In this document: in pieces, positions 1-6,992 of the stretch
How positions within the stretch are numbered: position 1 is the first letter of the stretch
Layout: every line of letters begins with the position of its first letter
NCBI RefSeq assembly: GCF_040655735.1
Contig: NZ_JBFAKK010000010.1
Coordinates: forward strand, 186,001 to 250,000
Direction: 5' to 3'
Source of the DNA: Phytomonospora sp040655735
GTDB lineage: Bacteria > Actinomycetota > Actinomycetes > Mycobacteriales > Micromonosporaceae
DNA: 64,000 nt
Program-made: the position numbers and the translations under genes
Notes under the pieces: generated by a model
What the model was told of the DNA's origin: nothing
What the model saw: only the letters and a program-made list of their open reading frames with translations
Database searches by the model: none

Positions 1-131
1 CCTTCTCCAAGAGCGGCGGCGGGCACGACCCGCTGACCGGCGCGCCCACGCCGATCACGGCCGCCCAGCGCAAGGAGGCCGGTGTCGACGCGGTGCCCGA
101 GAAGGCCGCCGCGGAGCAGACCGCCTCCTAG
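1..131 (+). CDS. C-terminal end of an unidentified protein (5' partial)
   Basis: The window opens inside a reading frame that runs in the third frame to a TAG at 129-131. About 42 codons are visible. They are hydrophilic and rich in Ala, Gly, Pro, Lys and Glu, and look like a disordered tail. No domain can be recognised. It ends 4 bp before the ATG of the next gene, so the two may be co-transcribed. GC-rich third positions support coding. Confidence 0.55.
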   Translation, partial: FSKSGGGHDPLTGAPTPITAAQRKEAGVDAVPEKAAAEQTAS

Positions 132-135
132 GGAC

Positions 136-966
136 ATGGTCCATCTGCTGGTCACCGGTGCCAGCGGTTACGTCGGTGGCGCGGTCGCCCGGTGTGCGCT
201 GCACGCCGGGCACCGCGTGACCGGCACCTACCACCGCTCGCCCGGGGACATTCCGGGCGTGGCGTGGTCCCGGCTCGACATCCGCGACCGCGCGGCGGTC
301 GCCGCCCTGGTCGCGGGCGCGGGCGTCGAGGCCGTCGTGCACACCGCCGTCAGTGCGGACCTCGACGACTGGGCGAGCATCGCCGACGGCGCCGCGAACG
401 TGGCGGTCGCCGCGGCCTCGAACGGCCTGCGGCTGGTGCACCTGTCGAGCGACGCGGTGTTCTCCGGCCGGCGTGCTCCCTACGACGAGTCGGCGCTGCC
501 CGAGCCCGTGAACCGCTACGGTGCCGCGAAGGCGGCGGCCGAGACGGTCGTGCGGGCCGTCGATCCGTCCGCCGTCGTCGCGCGGACCTCGCTGGTCCTC
601 GGCGACGGCGGCAGCAAACACGAGCGTTTCAGCCTCGACCTGGCTCGCGGGCGGGCCGAGGGCGTGCTGTTCGCCGACGAGGTCCGCAGCGCCGTCCATC
701 CGCACGACCTCGCCGCGGCCCTGCTGGAACTCGCGGTTGGCGACTTCGCAGGGGTCATCCATCTCGGCGGCGCCGACGCGCTCGACCGCCACACCATCGG
801 GTGCCTGATCGCGGTGGGGGAGGGGCTCGACCCCGCCGAAGTGCCGGCCGGGAAGGGATCCGAGGCGGGAGTGCCGCGGGCGCCGGACACGACGCTGAAC
901 AGCGGCCTGGCGGCGAGGACGCTGCATACGAGGCTGCGTGGGGCGCGGGAGTTCCTGGGGGAGTAG
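136..966 (+). CDS. SDR-type NAD(P)-dependent epimerase/reductase, RmlD-like
   Basis: This is a 276-residue extended-SDR protein of the RmlD substrate-binding (dTDP-4-dehydrorhamnose reductase-like) type. Residues 5-12 form the Rossmann GxxGxxG loop (GASGYVGG). A YxxxK catalytic pair appears as YGAAK near residue 130, preceded by an LSSDAVF strand typical of RmlD. I placed the start at the ATG at 136, because the Rossmann strand begins there and upstream codons would overlap the previous gene. No rhamnose or other nucleotide-sugar genes lie nearby, so the substrate is open. The family fit is good; the specific reaction is inferred only loosely. Confidence 0.75.
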   Translation: MVHLLVTGASGYVGGAVARCALHAGHRVTGTYHRSPGDIPGVAWSRLDIRDRAAVAALVAGAGVEAVVHTAVSADLDDWASIADGAANVAVAAASNGLRLVHLSSDAVFSGRRAPYDESALPEPVNRYGAAKAAAETVVRAVDPSAVVARTSLVLGDGGSKHERFSLDLARGRAEGVLFADEVRSAVHPHDLAAALLELAVGDFAGVIHLGGADALDRHTIGCLIAVGEGLDPAEVPAGKGSEAGVPRAPDTTLNSGLAARTLHTRLRGAREFLGE

Positions 967-1119
967 CGGGAAGCGGCGAAAAGGTCCTCCCGCAGAACCA
1001 TGACGGTCGATAACCCTTACTTATGTCACATCTGGATCCTCGTCTTGTGCCCGAGGAAGAGCACGGCAGCGACGAGAGCCGATTTTGAACACGTTCAACT
1101 TCGCGCTAGGCTCCCCCTC

Positions 1120-2085
1120 ATGAAGGTGGTCATCCCCGGAGGCAGCGGCCACGTCGGCGCCGTGCTCACCCGCGCCCTGCTCGCCCAGGGCCATGAAGTC
1201 GTCCACGTGAGCCGTCACGCCGGCGGAGCGAAGCCCGTCCGGACCGTCGCCTGGGACGGTCGCACCTTGGGGGACTGGGCCGCCGAGATCGACGGCTGCG
1301 ACGCCGTCGTCAACCTCGCCGGACGCAGCGTCAGCTGCCGCTACACCGCCGAGAACCTGCGGGCGATGATGGACTCGCGCGTCGACTCCACCCGCGCGGT
1401 CGGGGAGGCGATCGCGACGGCGGTGAAACCGCCGCGCGTGTGGCTTCAGATGAGCACCGCCACCATCTACGCCCACTTCGCGGGCGAGCCCGCCGACCCG
1501 CCGAACGACGAGTCCGGCACGCTCGGCGGCTTCGAGCCGGACGTCCCCGCTTACTGGAAGTACAGCGTGGACATCGCCCGCGCCTGGGAACGCGCGCAGT
1601 CCGAGGCCGACACTCCCACCACCCGAAAGGTCGCCCTGCGCGCGGCGATGGTCATGAGCCCCGACAAGGGCTCCGTCTTCGACGTCCTGCTGCGCATGAC
1701 CCGTCTCGGCCTCGGCGGACCGGTCGCCGGCGGCGCGCAGTACGTCTCCTGGATCCACGGAGACGACTTCAGCCGCGCCGTCGAGTTCCTCATCGACCGC
1801 GAGGACTTCACCGGCCCGGTCAACCTCGCCGCCCCCGACCCGCTGCCGCAACGCGAACTCATGCGCGGACTGCGCGCCGCCGCGAAGACGCCCATCGGCC
1901 TGCCCGCCACCAAGTGGATGGCCGAACTGGGCGCGGTCGCGATGCGCTCCGACACCGAACTGCTCCTCAAGAGCCGCCGCGTCATCGCCGGCAGACTCCC
2001 CGAGGCAGGCTTCGCCTTCGCCCACCCCCGGTGGCGGCTCGCGGCCGCCGACCTGGTCCGGCGCGTGCGCGAGGGGAGAGTGTAG
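1120..2085 (+). CDS. TIGR01777-family NAD-dependent epimerase (SDR39U1-like, DUF1731)
   Basis: The 321-residue protein has an N-terminal Rossmann motif GGSGHVG at residues 6-12 and a mid-protein segment with conserved Trp/Tyr/Ser residues (YVSWIHGDDF near 205-215). The C-terminus is typical of the TIGR01777/DUF1731 family, ending in the usual R-W-R-L-A-x-A-D-L segment. The family resembles nucleotide-sugar epimerases, but no substrate is firmly known; old databases call it 'cell division inhibitor SulA-like' without support. I chose the ATG at 1120, next to the Rossmann strand; a frame extending back to 1000 has non-conserved residues. It stands alone with about 150 bp of uninformative DNA before it. 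Confidence 0.8.
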   Translation: MKVVIPGGSGHVGAVLTRALLAQGHEVVHVSRHAGGAKPVRTVAWDGRTLGDWAAEIDGCDAVVNLAGRSVSCRYTAENLRAMMDSRVDSTRAVGEAIATAVKPPRVWLQMSTATIYAHFAGEPADPPNDESGTLGGFEPDVPAYWKYSVDIARAWERAQSEADTPTTRKVALRAAMVMSPDKGSVFDVLLRMTRLGLGGPVAGGAQYVSWIHGDDFSRAVEFLIDREDFTGPVNLAAPDPLPQRELMRGLRAAAKTPIGLPATKWMAELGAVAMRSDTELLLKSRRVIAGRLPEAGFAFAHPRWRLAAADLVRRVREGRV

Positions 2086-2138
2086 GCTCGCTACCCCCGT
2101 CGCAGCCGGGCGTTCCGGACGTGCCGCCGAGCACGGCC

Positions 2139-2159
2139 GGGCCTAAGGCAGTGGGCCCC
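2139..2159. promoter_or_regulatory. imperfect inverted repeat, possible rifamycin-associated element (RAE)
   Basis: A 21-bp element with GGGCC and GGCCC arms flanks TAAGGCAGTG, about 30 bp before the ATG of the HelD-family gene. Rifamycin-associated elements are short GC-rich imperfect inverted repeats found before actinobacterial rifamycin-resistance genes, including helR. Size, position and arm sequence fit; the core does so only partly. The match rests on memory of the published element, not on an alignment. Confidence 0.35.
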
Positions 2160-2189
2160 ACAAACCACCGAGCCGAAGGCCGCTTCACC

Positions 2190-4157
2190 ATGCCTCAAGC
2201 CCCGTCGACCGACGCCGCCCACGAGACGAACCTGACCACCGAACTCGAGGCCGAGCGCGCCCACCTCGCCGCCTCCCACGTCGCCCTGGCGCGAATGCGC
2301 GACCGCACCACCGGCCTCGTCGACGTCGGTGGCAACGCCTTCTCCAGTGAGGCACTCGGCAAGGCCCGCGCGCTGCGACTCAAAGACCTCGTCGACCTGC
2401 CCGACATCCCACTGTTCTTCGGGCGCCTCGACTTCCCCGTCGAGAGCTTCCACGTCGGCCGCCGCCACGTCGTCGACGACACCGGCGAACCGCTCGTCCT
2501 CGACTGGCGCGCACCCGTCTCGCGCCTGTTCTACCAGGCCAGCGTGCGCGACCCCATGGAGGTCGACCTGCGCCGCCGCTTCGGCTTCGACGGCGGGCAC
2601 CTCACCAGCTTCGAGGACGAGAAGCTCACCGCCGGCGGTGAGGAGACCGGCAGCGCCCTGCTGGCCGCCGAGATCGAACGCCCCCGCGTCGGGCCCATGC
2701 GCGACATCGTCGCCACCATCCAGCCCGAGCAGGACGACCTCGTCCGCGCCGCACTCGCCGACTCCATCTGCGTCCAGGGCGCGCCCGGCACGGGAAAGAC
2801 CGCCGTCGGCCTGCACCGCGCGGCCTTCCTGCTCTACGGCCACCGCGACCGCCTCAAACGCAACGGCGTCCTCGTCGTCGGCCCCAACACCGCCTTCATG
2901 TCCTACATCGACCAGGTCCTGCCGACCCTCGGCGAGGTCGACGTGACCCAGGTGACCGTCGACGACCTGATGACGCCCCTGCCCCTGAAGGGCGCAGACC
3001 CCGAGAACGTCGAGATCCTCAAACACGACGTGCGCATGGCCGAACTCCTCCGACGCGCCGTGTGGAGCCACATCCGGCGCCCCGAAGGCACCACGACCGT
3101 CACCGACGGCGGTTGGCGTCACCGCATCGGCGAAGACGAGATCCTCCGCTTCATCGACGACACCCGCCGCGAGGGCCTGCCCTACCACCTCGGACGTGAA
3201 CGGGTCCGCGCGCTGACCGTCAACGCGGTCCAGCGCAGCATCGAGCGCCGCACCGGCGAGTCGCCGACCGAGAGCTGGCTGCGCAAACTCGGCCGCTCCA
3301 AGACCGTCACCGCCGTCCTCGACGCCGTATGGCCCGCCCTCGACCCCCGCAAGCTCCTCACCAGGCTGTTCACCGACGCCGAATGGCGCGCCGAACTCAA
3401 CCGCGACCTGTTCACGCCAGAAGAGCTCGACCTGCTCGCCTCGCGCACCAAGGCCCCGAAGTTCGCGCGCGCCGACGCCGTCCTCGCCGACGAGATCGCC
3501 GGCCTCCTCGACCGGCCCGCCGGCTTCGGGCACGTCGTCGTCGACGAGGCGCAGGACCTGTCGGCCATGCAGTGCCGCGCCATCGCCCGCCGCAGCCCGC
3601 ACGGCTCCGTCACGGTCCTCGGCGACCTCGCCCAGGGCACCTCGCCGTGGGCCGCGCGCGACTGGACGGTGTCCATGGAGCACATGGGCAAGCCCGACGG
3701 CCGCGTCGTGGCGCTGACCACCGGCTTCCGCGTCCCCGAATCGATCATCACCCTCGCCAACCGGCTCCTGCCGGCCCTCGACGTCGACGTCCCCGAGGCC
3801 CGCTCCCTGCGCCGTGACGGCCTGCTCGACCTGCGCGAGACGACCACCCTGGACGGCGAACTCGCCAAGGCCGTCACCGACGCGCTCGCCTACGAGGGCT
3901 CGGTCGGCGTGATCGGCACCGAGGAGACCCTCGACGCCGTGCGGGCGATGCTGCCCACCGATGACGAGCGCGTCACCCTCATGCCGGCGTCGCTGGCCAA
4001 GGGCCTGGAGTTCGACCATGTGATCGTCGCCGAACCCGCCCGGATCGTGGCGGCCGAGGCTCGCGGACTGCACCGGCTCTACGTCGTGCTGACCCGCGCG
4101 GTGTCGCGGCTGACGATCGTGCACACCGAGCCGCTGCCGGAGATGCTGGCGGTGTGA
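2190..4157 (+). CDS. HelD-family RNA polymerase recycling ATPase
   Basis: This 655-residue SF1 (UvrD/Rep-like) ATPase belongs to the HelD group, which dissociates or rescues stalled RNA polymerase rather than unwinding DNA in bulk. The N-terminus (about residues 12-60) is a charged helical segment of the kind that probes the RNAP secondary channel. A DWRAPVSRLFY segment near residue 108 is diagnostic for HelD. Walker A is GAPGTGKT near 195, Walker B is VVVDEAQDL near 450, and a UvrD-like C-terminal domain includes TTGFRVPESI and the final KGLEFDHVIV motif. I took the ATG at 2190; about 250 codons upstream in frame are antisense-like junk over the previous gene. Some actinobacterial relatives (HelR) give rifampicin tolerance; which subclass this is cannot be decided by eye. 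Confidence 0.85.
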   Translation: MPQAPSTDAAHETNLTTELEAERAHLAASHVALARMRDRTTGLVDVGGNAFSSEALGKARALRLKDLVDLPDIPLFFGRLDFPVESFHVGRRHVVDDTGEPLVLDWRAPVSRLFYQASVRDPMEVDLRRRFGFDGGHLTSFEDEKLTAGGEETGSALLAAEIERPRVGPMRDIVATIQPEQDDLVRAALADSICVQGAPGTGKTAVGLHRAAFLLYGHRDRLKRNGVLVVGPNTAFMSYIDQVLPTLGEVDVTQVTVDDLMTPLPLKGADPENVEILKHDVRMAELLRRAVWSHIRRPEGTTTVTDGGWRHRIGEDEILRFIDDTRREGLPYHLGRERVRALTVNAVQRSIERRTGESPTESWLRKLGRSKTVTAVLDAVWPALDPRKLLTRLFTDAEWRAELNRDLFTPEELDLLASRTKAPKFARADAVLADEIAGLLDRPAGFGHVVVDEAQDLSAMQCRAIARRSPHGSVTVLGDLAQGTSPWAARDWTVSMEHMGKPDGRVVALTTGFRVPESIITLANRLLPALDVDVPEARSLRRDGLLDLRETTTLDGELAKAVTDALAYEGSVGVIGTEETLDAVRAMLPTDDERVTLMPASLAKGLEFDHVIVAEPARIVAAEARGLHRLYVVLTRAVSRLTIVHTEPLPEMLAV

Positions 4158-4207
4158 GGTCGGCGGCGTGATCACGCTGTCACACCGTGCCGGTATCGTC
4201 TGCGGGC

Positions 4208-5557
4208 GTGGATGAGCCTGGTTTGTTCGACGTCGGTGAGACCTCGGGTCCGGCGAAGCCCGTGGAGGTGGACCCCAACGCGCCCCTCGCGGTGCGGATG
4301 CGGCCGCGCACGATCGACGAGTTGATCGGGCAGGAGCACCTGCTGGTCCCGGGCGGCCCGCTGCGGCAGCTGGTGACCGGCGAGGCGCCGCTCTCGGTGA
4401 TCCTGTGGGGTCCGCCGGGCACCGGCAAGACGACGATCGCGCAGCTGGTCGCCGGGTCGGGATCGCGCCGGTACGTGCCTCTCTCGGCGCTGTCGGCCGG
4501 CGTGAAGGAGGTCCGGGCCGTCATCGGCGAGGCGAAGATGCGCCGCCGCAGCGGCGTGCAGACCGTGCTGTTCATCGACGAGGTGCACCGCTTCACCAAG
4601 ACGCAGCAGGACTCGTTGCTCTCGGCGGTCGAGGACCGCACGGTCACGTTGCTGGCGGCCACCACGGAGAACCCGTACTTCTCGGTGGTCTCACCGCTGC
4701 TGTCCCGTTGCGTCCTGCTGACGCTGGAGCCGCTGACCGACGAGCACATTCGCACGCTGGTGCAGCGTGCGGTCACCGACGAGCGCGGCCTCAACGGCGA
4801 GGTGTCGTTGTCGCCGGAGGCCGAGGACCACATCGTCCGCCTCGCCGCCGGAGACGCCCGCAAGGCGCTGACGGCGCTGGAGGCGGCGGCCAGTTCGGTG
4901 CGGGCGACCGACGAGACGGTCATCTCGGTCGAGGTGGCGGAGAAGGCCGTCGACACCGCCGCGGTGCGCTACGACCGCGACGGCGACAGTCACTACGACG
5001 TGGCCAGCGCGTTCATCAAGAGCATGCGCGGTTCGGACGTCGACGCGGCCCTGCATTACCTCGCGCGGATGATCGTGGCGGGGGAGGACCCGCGGTTCAT
5101 CGCGCGGCGGCTGGTCATCTTCGCCAGCGAGGACGTCGGCATGGCCGACCCGACGGCGCTGCAAACGGCCACGGCCGCCGCCGACGCGGTGGCCTTCATC
5201 GGGATGCCCGAGGGCGGGATCAACCTGGCGCACGCGGTGATCCACTGCGCGACCGCGCCGAAGTCGAACGCGGTGGTGTCGGCGCTCGGTGCGGCACTGA
5301 CCGACGTCAAGGAGGGCAGGATCGGTTCGATCCCGGCCCACCTGCGCGACGCGCACTACAGCGGCGCGAAGAAGGTCGGGCACGGTGTGGAGTACAAGTA
5401 CCCGCACAACGACCCCCGTGGCGTGGTGACACAGGACTACGCGCCGGAGCCGGTGCGGGGGCGCACGTACTACGAGCCGAGTCCTCATGGCGCAGAGCGC
5501 GACCTGGGGGAGCGGGTGGCGAAACTGCGGCGGATCGTGCGGGGTGAGGCGACGTGA
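4208..5557 (+). CDS. rarA: Replication-associated recombination protein A (RarA/MgsA), AAA+ ATPase
   Basis: The 449-residue AAA+ ATPase acts at stalled or collapsed replication forks and is related to clamp-loader subunits and RuvB. Walker A is GPPGTGKTT, Walker B is LFIDEVHRF, and sensor 1 lies in the TTENPYF segment. The C-terminal MgsA/RarA tetramerisation region includes the characteristic SAxIKSMRGSD stretch and the GMPEGGINLAHA segment. GTG at 4187 is also possible, but the GTG at 4208 gives the usual DEPGLFD N-terminus. A TATCGT-like -10 lies just upstream, so the mRNA may be leaderless. The last codon overlaps the start of the next gene, suggesting co-translation. Confidence 0.92.
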   Translation: MDEPGLFDVGETSGPAKPVEVDPNAPLAVRMRPRTIDELIGQEHLLVPGGPLRQLVTGEAPLSVILWGPPGTGKTTIAQLVAGSGSRRYVPLSALSAGVKEVRAVIGEAKMRRRSGVQTVLFIDEVHRFTKTQQDSLLSAVEDRTVTLLAATTENPYFSVVSPLLSRCVLLTLEPLTDEHIRTLVQRAVTDERGLNGEVSLSPEAEDHIVRLAAGDARKALTALEAAASSVRATDETVISVEVAEKAVDTAAVRYDRDGDSHYDVASAFIKSMRGSDVDAALHYLARMIVAGEDPRFIARRLVIFASEDVGMADPTALQTATAAADAVAFIGMPEGGINLAHAVIHCATAPKSNAVVSALGAALTDVKEGRIGSIPAHLRDAHYSGAKKVGHGVEYKYPHNDPRGVVTQDYAPEPVRGRTYYEPSPHGAERDLGERVAKLRRIVRGEAT

Positions 5558-6096
5558 AGCCGGTCGCCCGGGAGGCGCGCCGGCAGAGCGCGCGCGAGCG
5601 GCGATTGCGACTGACCACGTACGCGGTGGCCGCCGCAGCGGTCCTGGGCGTGGTGCCGGTGGTCCTGGTGGCGCGCGAGGCCAGCGACGACCCGGTGTTC
5701 GAGGCCCTCGACGACCTGGCCCTGCCGGCCTGGGCGGCGGGTTCGCCGTCGGATTCGGCGCACGGCAACCGCTGGTGCGTGGGGGAGTGCCGCACCCGTG
5801 AGCGGACGTGGACGTCGCAGCGGGACCTGCCCGAGACGCGGGAGGCCTTCGGAGCCGCCCTCGCGCACGGAGCCTGGGAGCCGCTGGTGGTGGAGGGCTG
5901 CCCGCCGTCGGTGGACGTGATCGGCGTGTACGCCTGCTGGTCGCGCGACGAGTACGTGCTGGATCTGTGGGTGCGGCCGCTGCCGTGCGACGCCACGGAC
6001 TTGGCGGCTCGCGACCGCTGCACGGGGGCGATGGCCACGGCCGTGGTCCGCAACCGGGTGGCCGACACGAGGCGGCCGGTCAGCGGCCGGACTTGA
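5554..6096 (+). CDS. Hypothetical single-pass membrane protein
   Basis: This 180-residue protein has a basic N-terminus (residues 1-22), one hydrophobic segment at about 24-44, and an exported-looking domain with four cysteines, several arginines and a WSRDEYVLDLW stretch. GTG at 5554 overlaps the rarA stop codon by 4 bp, so it is probably translationally coupled to rarA. I recognise no family. The topology suggests a membrane-anchored extracytoplasmic protein; its function is unknown. Confidence 0.65.
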   Translation: MKPVAREARRQSARERRLRLTTYAVAAAAVLGVVPVVLVAREASDDPVFEALDDLALPAWAAGSPSDSAHGNRWCVGECRTRERTWTSQRDLPETREAFGAALAHGAWEPLVVEGCPPSVDVIGVYACWSRDEYVLDLWVRPLPCDATDLAARDRCTGAMATAVVRNRVADTRRPVSGRT

Positions 6097-6213
6097 CGGG
6101 AGTAGCCCTACGCCGCTAGAGGGTGGTTTCCGCGCGAGCGGTAAGGTCAGCGTCGTTGTCCGTTTCGGGCGGCCACTTCCCTAAGACCTCACCTCGCCAC
6201 GCAAGGGGGACCA

Positions 6214-6699
6214 GTGTCGGCTGGAGAAATCGCCGGTTTGATCGCGGCGGGCGCGTTCGTCGTCCTCGTGCTGTTCATCATCAGGCCCCTGTGGAAGCTC
6301 GGGGCCACGATCGACGCGGCGACCAAGACCGTGCAGGACATCGACAAGCAGATCGTGCCGATCCTCGGCAACGTGAACACCACCGTCGACAACATCAACA
6401 CCGCGCTCGTTCAGGTCCACTCCTCTCTGGACGGCGTGAACATCCAGCTGGAGCGGCTGGACACCATCACCAACCACGCCCAGGCGGTCAGCGCCAACGT
6501 CGCCAACATCTCCTCGATCGTCGGCGCCGCGGCCTCCAACCCGCTGGTCAAGGTCGCCGCCTTCGGCTACGGGCTGCGCAAGACCGTTTCCCAGCGCAAG
6601 GCCGCCGACGAGGACCGTGAGGTCCGCGGCGCGATCAAGGCCCGCAAGGCCGAAGCGAAGGCGAGCCGCCGCAGCGGCCGTCACGCCAAGGGGCTGTGA
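6214..6699 (+). CDS. DUF948-domain membrane-anchored protein
   Basis: The protein has 161 residues. An N-terminal transmembrane helix (about residues 6-28) is followed by a long amphipathic helical region (about 35-115) with regular I/V/L spacing and many Asn/Thr, as in DUF948 proteins. The tail is basic and lysine-rich (about 128-161). The GTG start at 6214 has a good Shine-Dalgarno (AAGGGGGA). In actinobacteria this gene and the next commonly precede alaS, as here. The molecular role is unknown; membrane-associated scaffolding is conceivable but inferred only from architecture. Confidence 0.75.
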   Translation: MSAGEIAGLIAAGAFVVLVLFIIRPLWKLGATIDAATKTVQDIDKQIVPILGNVNTTVDNINTALVQVHSSLDGVNIQLERLDTITNHAQAVSANVANISSIVGAAASNPLVKVAAFGYGLRKTVSQRKAADEDREVRGAIKARKAEAKASRRSGRHAKGL

Positions 6700-6992
6700 T
6701 GGTCAAGCGTCTCTTCTGGCTCGGACTGGGCCTGGCGGCCGGCGCGCTCGTGGTGCGCCAGCTGACCAAGAAGGCGGAGAAGTTCACCCCCGGCGGCATC
6801 GCCGACTCGGCGCGCAAAAGCGCTGTCGGGGTGGTCGGCTCCGCACGTAGCTTTGTCTCAGAGGTCTTCGACAACATGCACGAGCGTGAGGCCGAGATCC
6901 ATCAGGCGATGGCCGAGGGCCACCTGATCGATTTCAGCGCGGACGAAGACGACGACCCGTACGACGAACGAGAGGGTGGCCATCGGCGATGA
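6699..6992 (+). CDS. Small membrane-anchored protein, DUF6167-like
   Basis: The 97-residue protein starts with a hydrophobic segment (RLFWLGLGLAAGALVV, about residues 4-19). A polar region with PGGIADSAR and VGSARSFVSEVF segments follows, then a very acidic tail. It resembles the short proteins annotated DUF6167 immediately upstream of alaS in many actinomycetes. ATG at 6699 overlaps the previous stop (GTG at 6696 is an alternative), and its own TGA overlaps the alaS ATG. The three genes therefore form a tightly coupled unit. Function unknown. Confidence 0.7.
   Translation: MVKRLFWLGLGLAAGALVVRQLTKKAEKFTPGGIADSARKSAVGVVGSARSFVSEVFDNMHEREAEIHQAMAEGHLIDFSADEDDDPYDEREGGHRR

Noticed and set aside
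5307..6068. Minus-strand frame over the end of rarA and the following membrane protein
   Set aside because: Ser/Arg/Ala-rich composition typical of antisense frames; the plus-strand genes have overlapping starts and stops and better codon bias.
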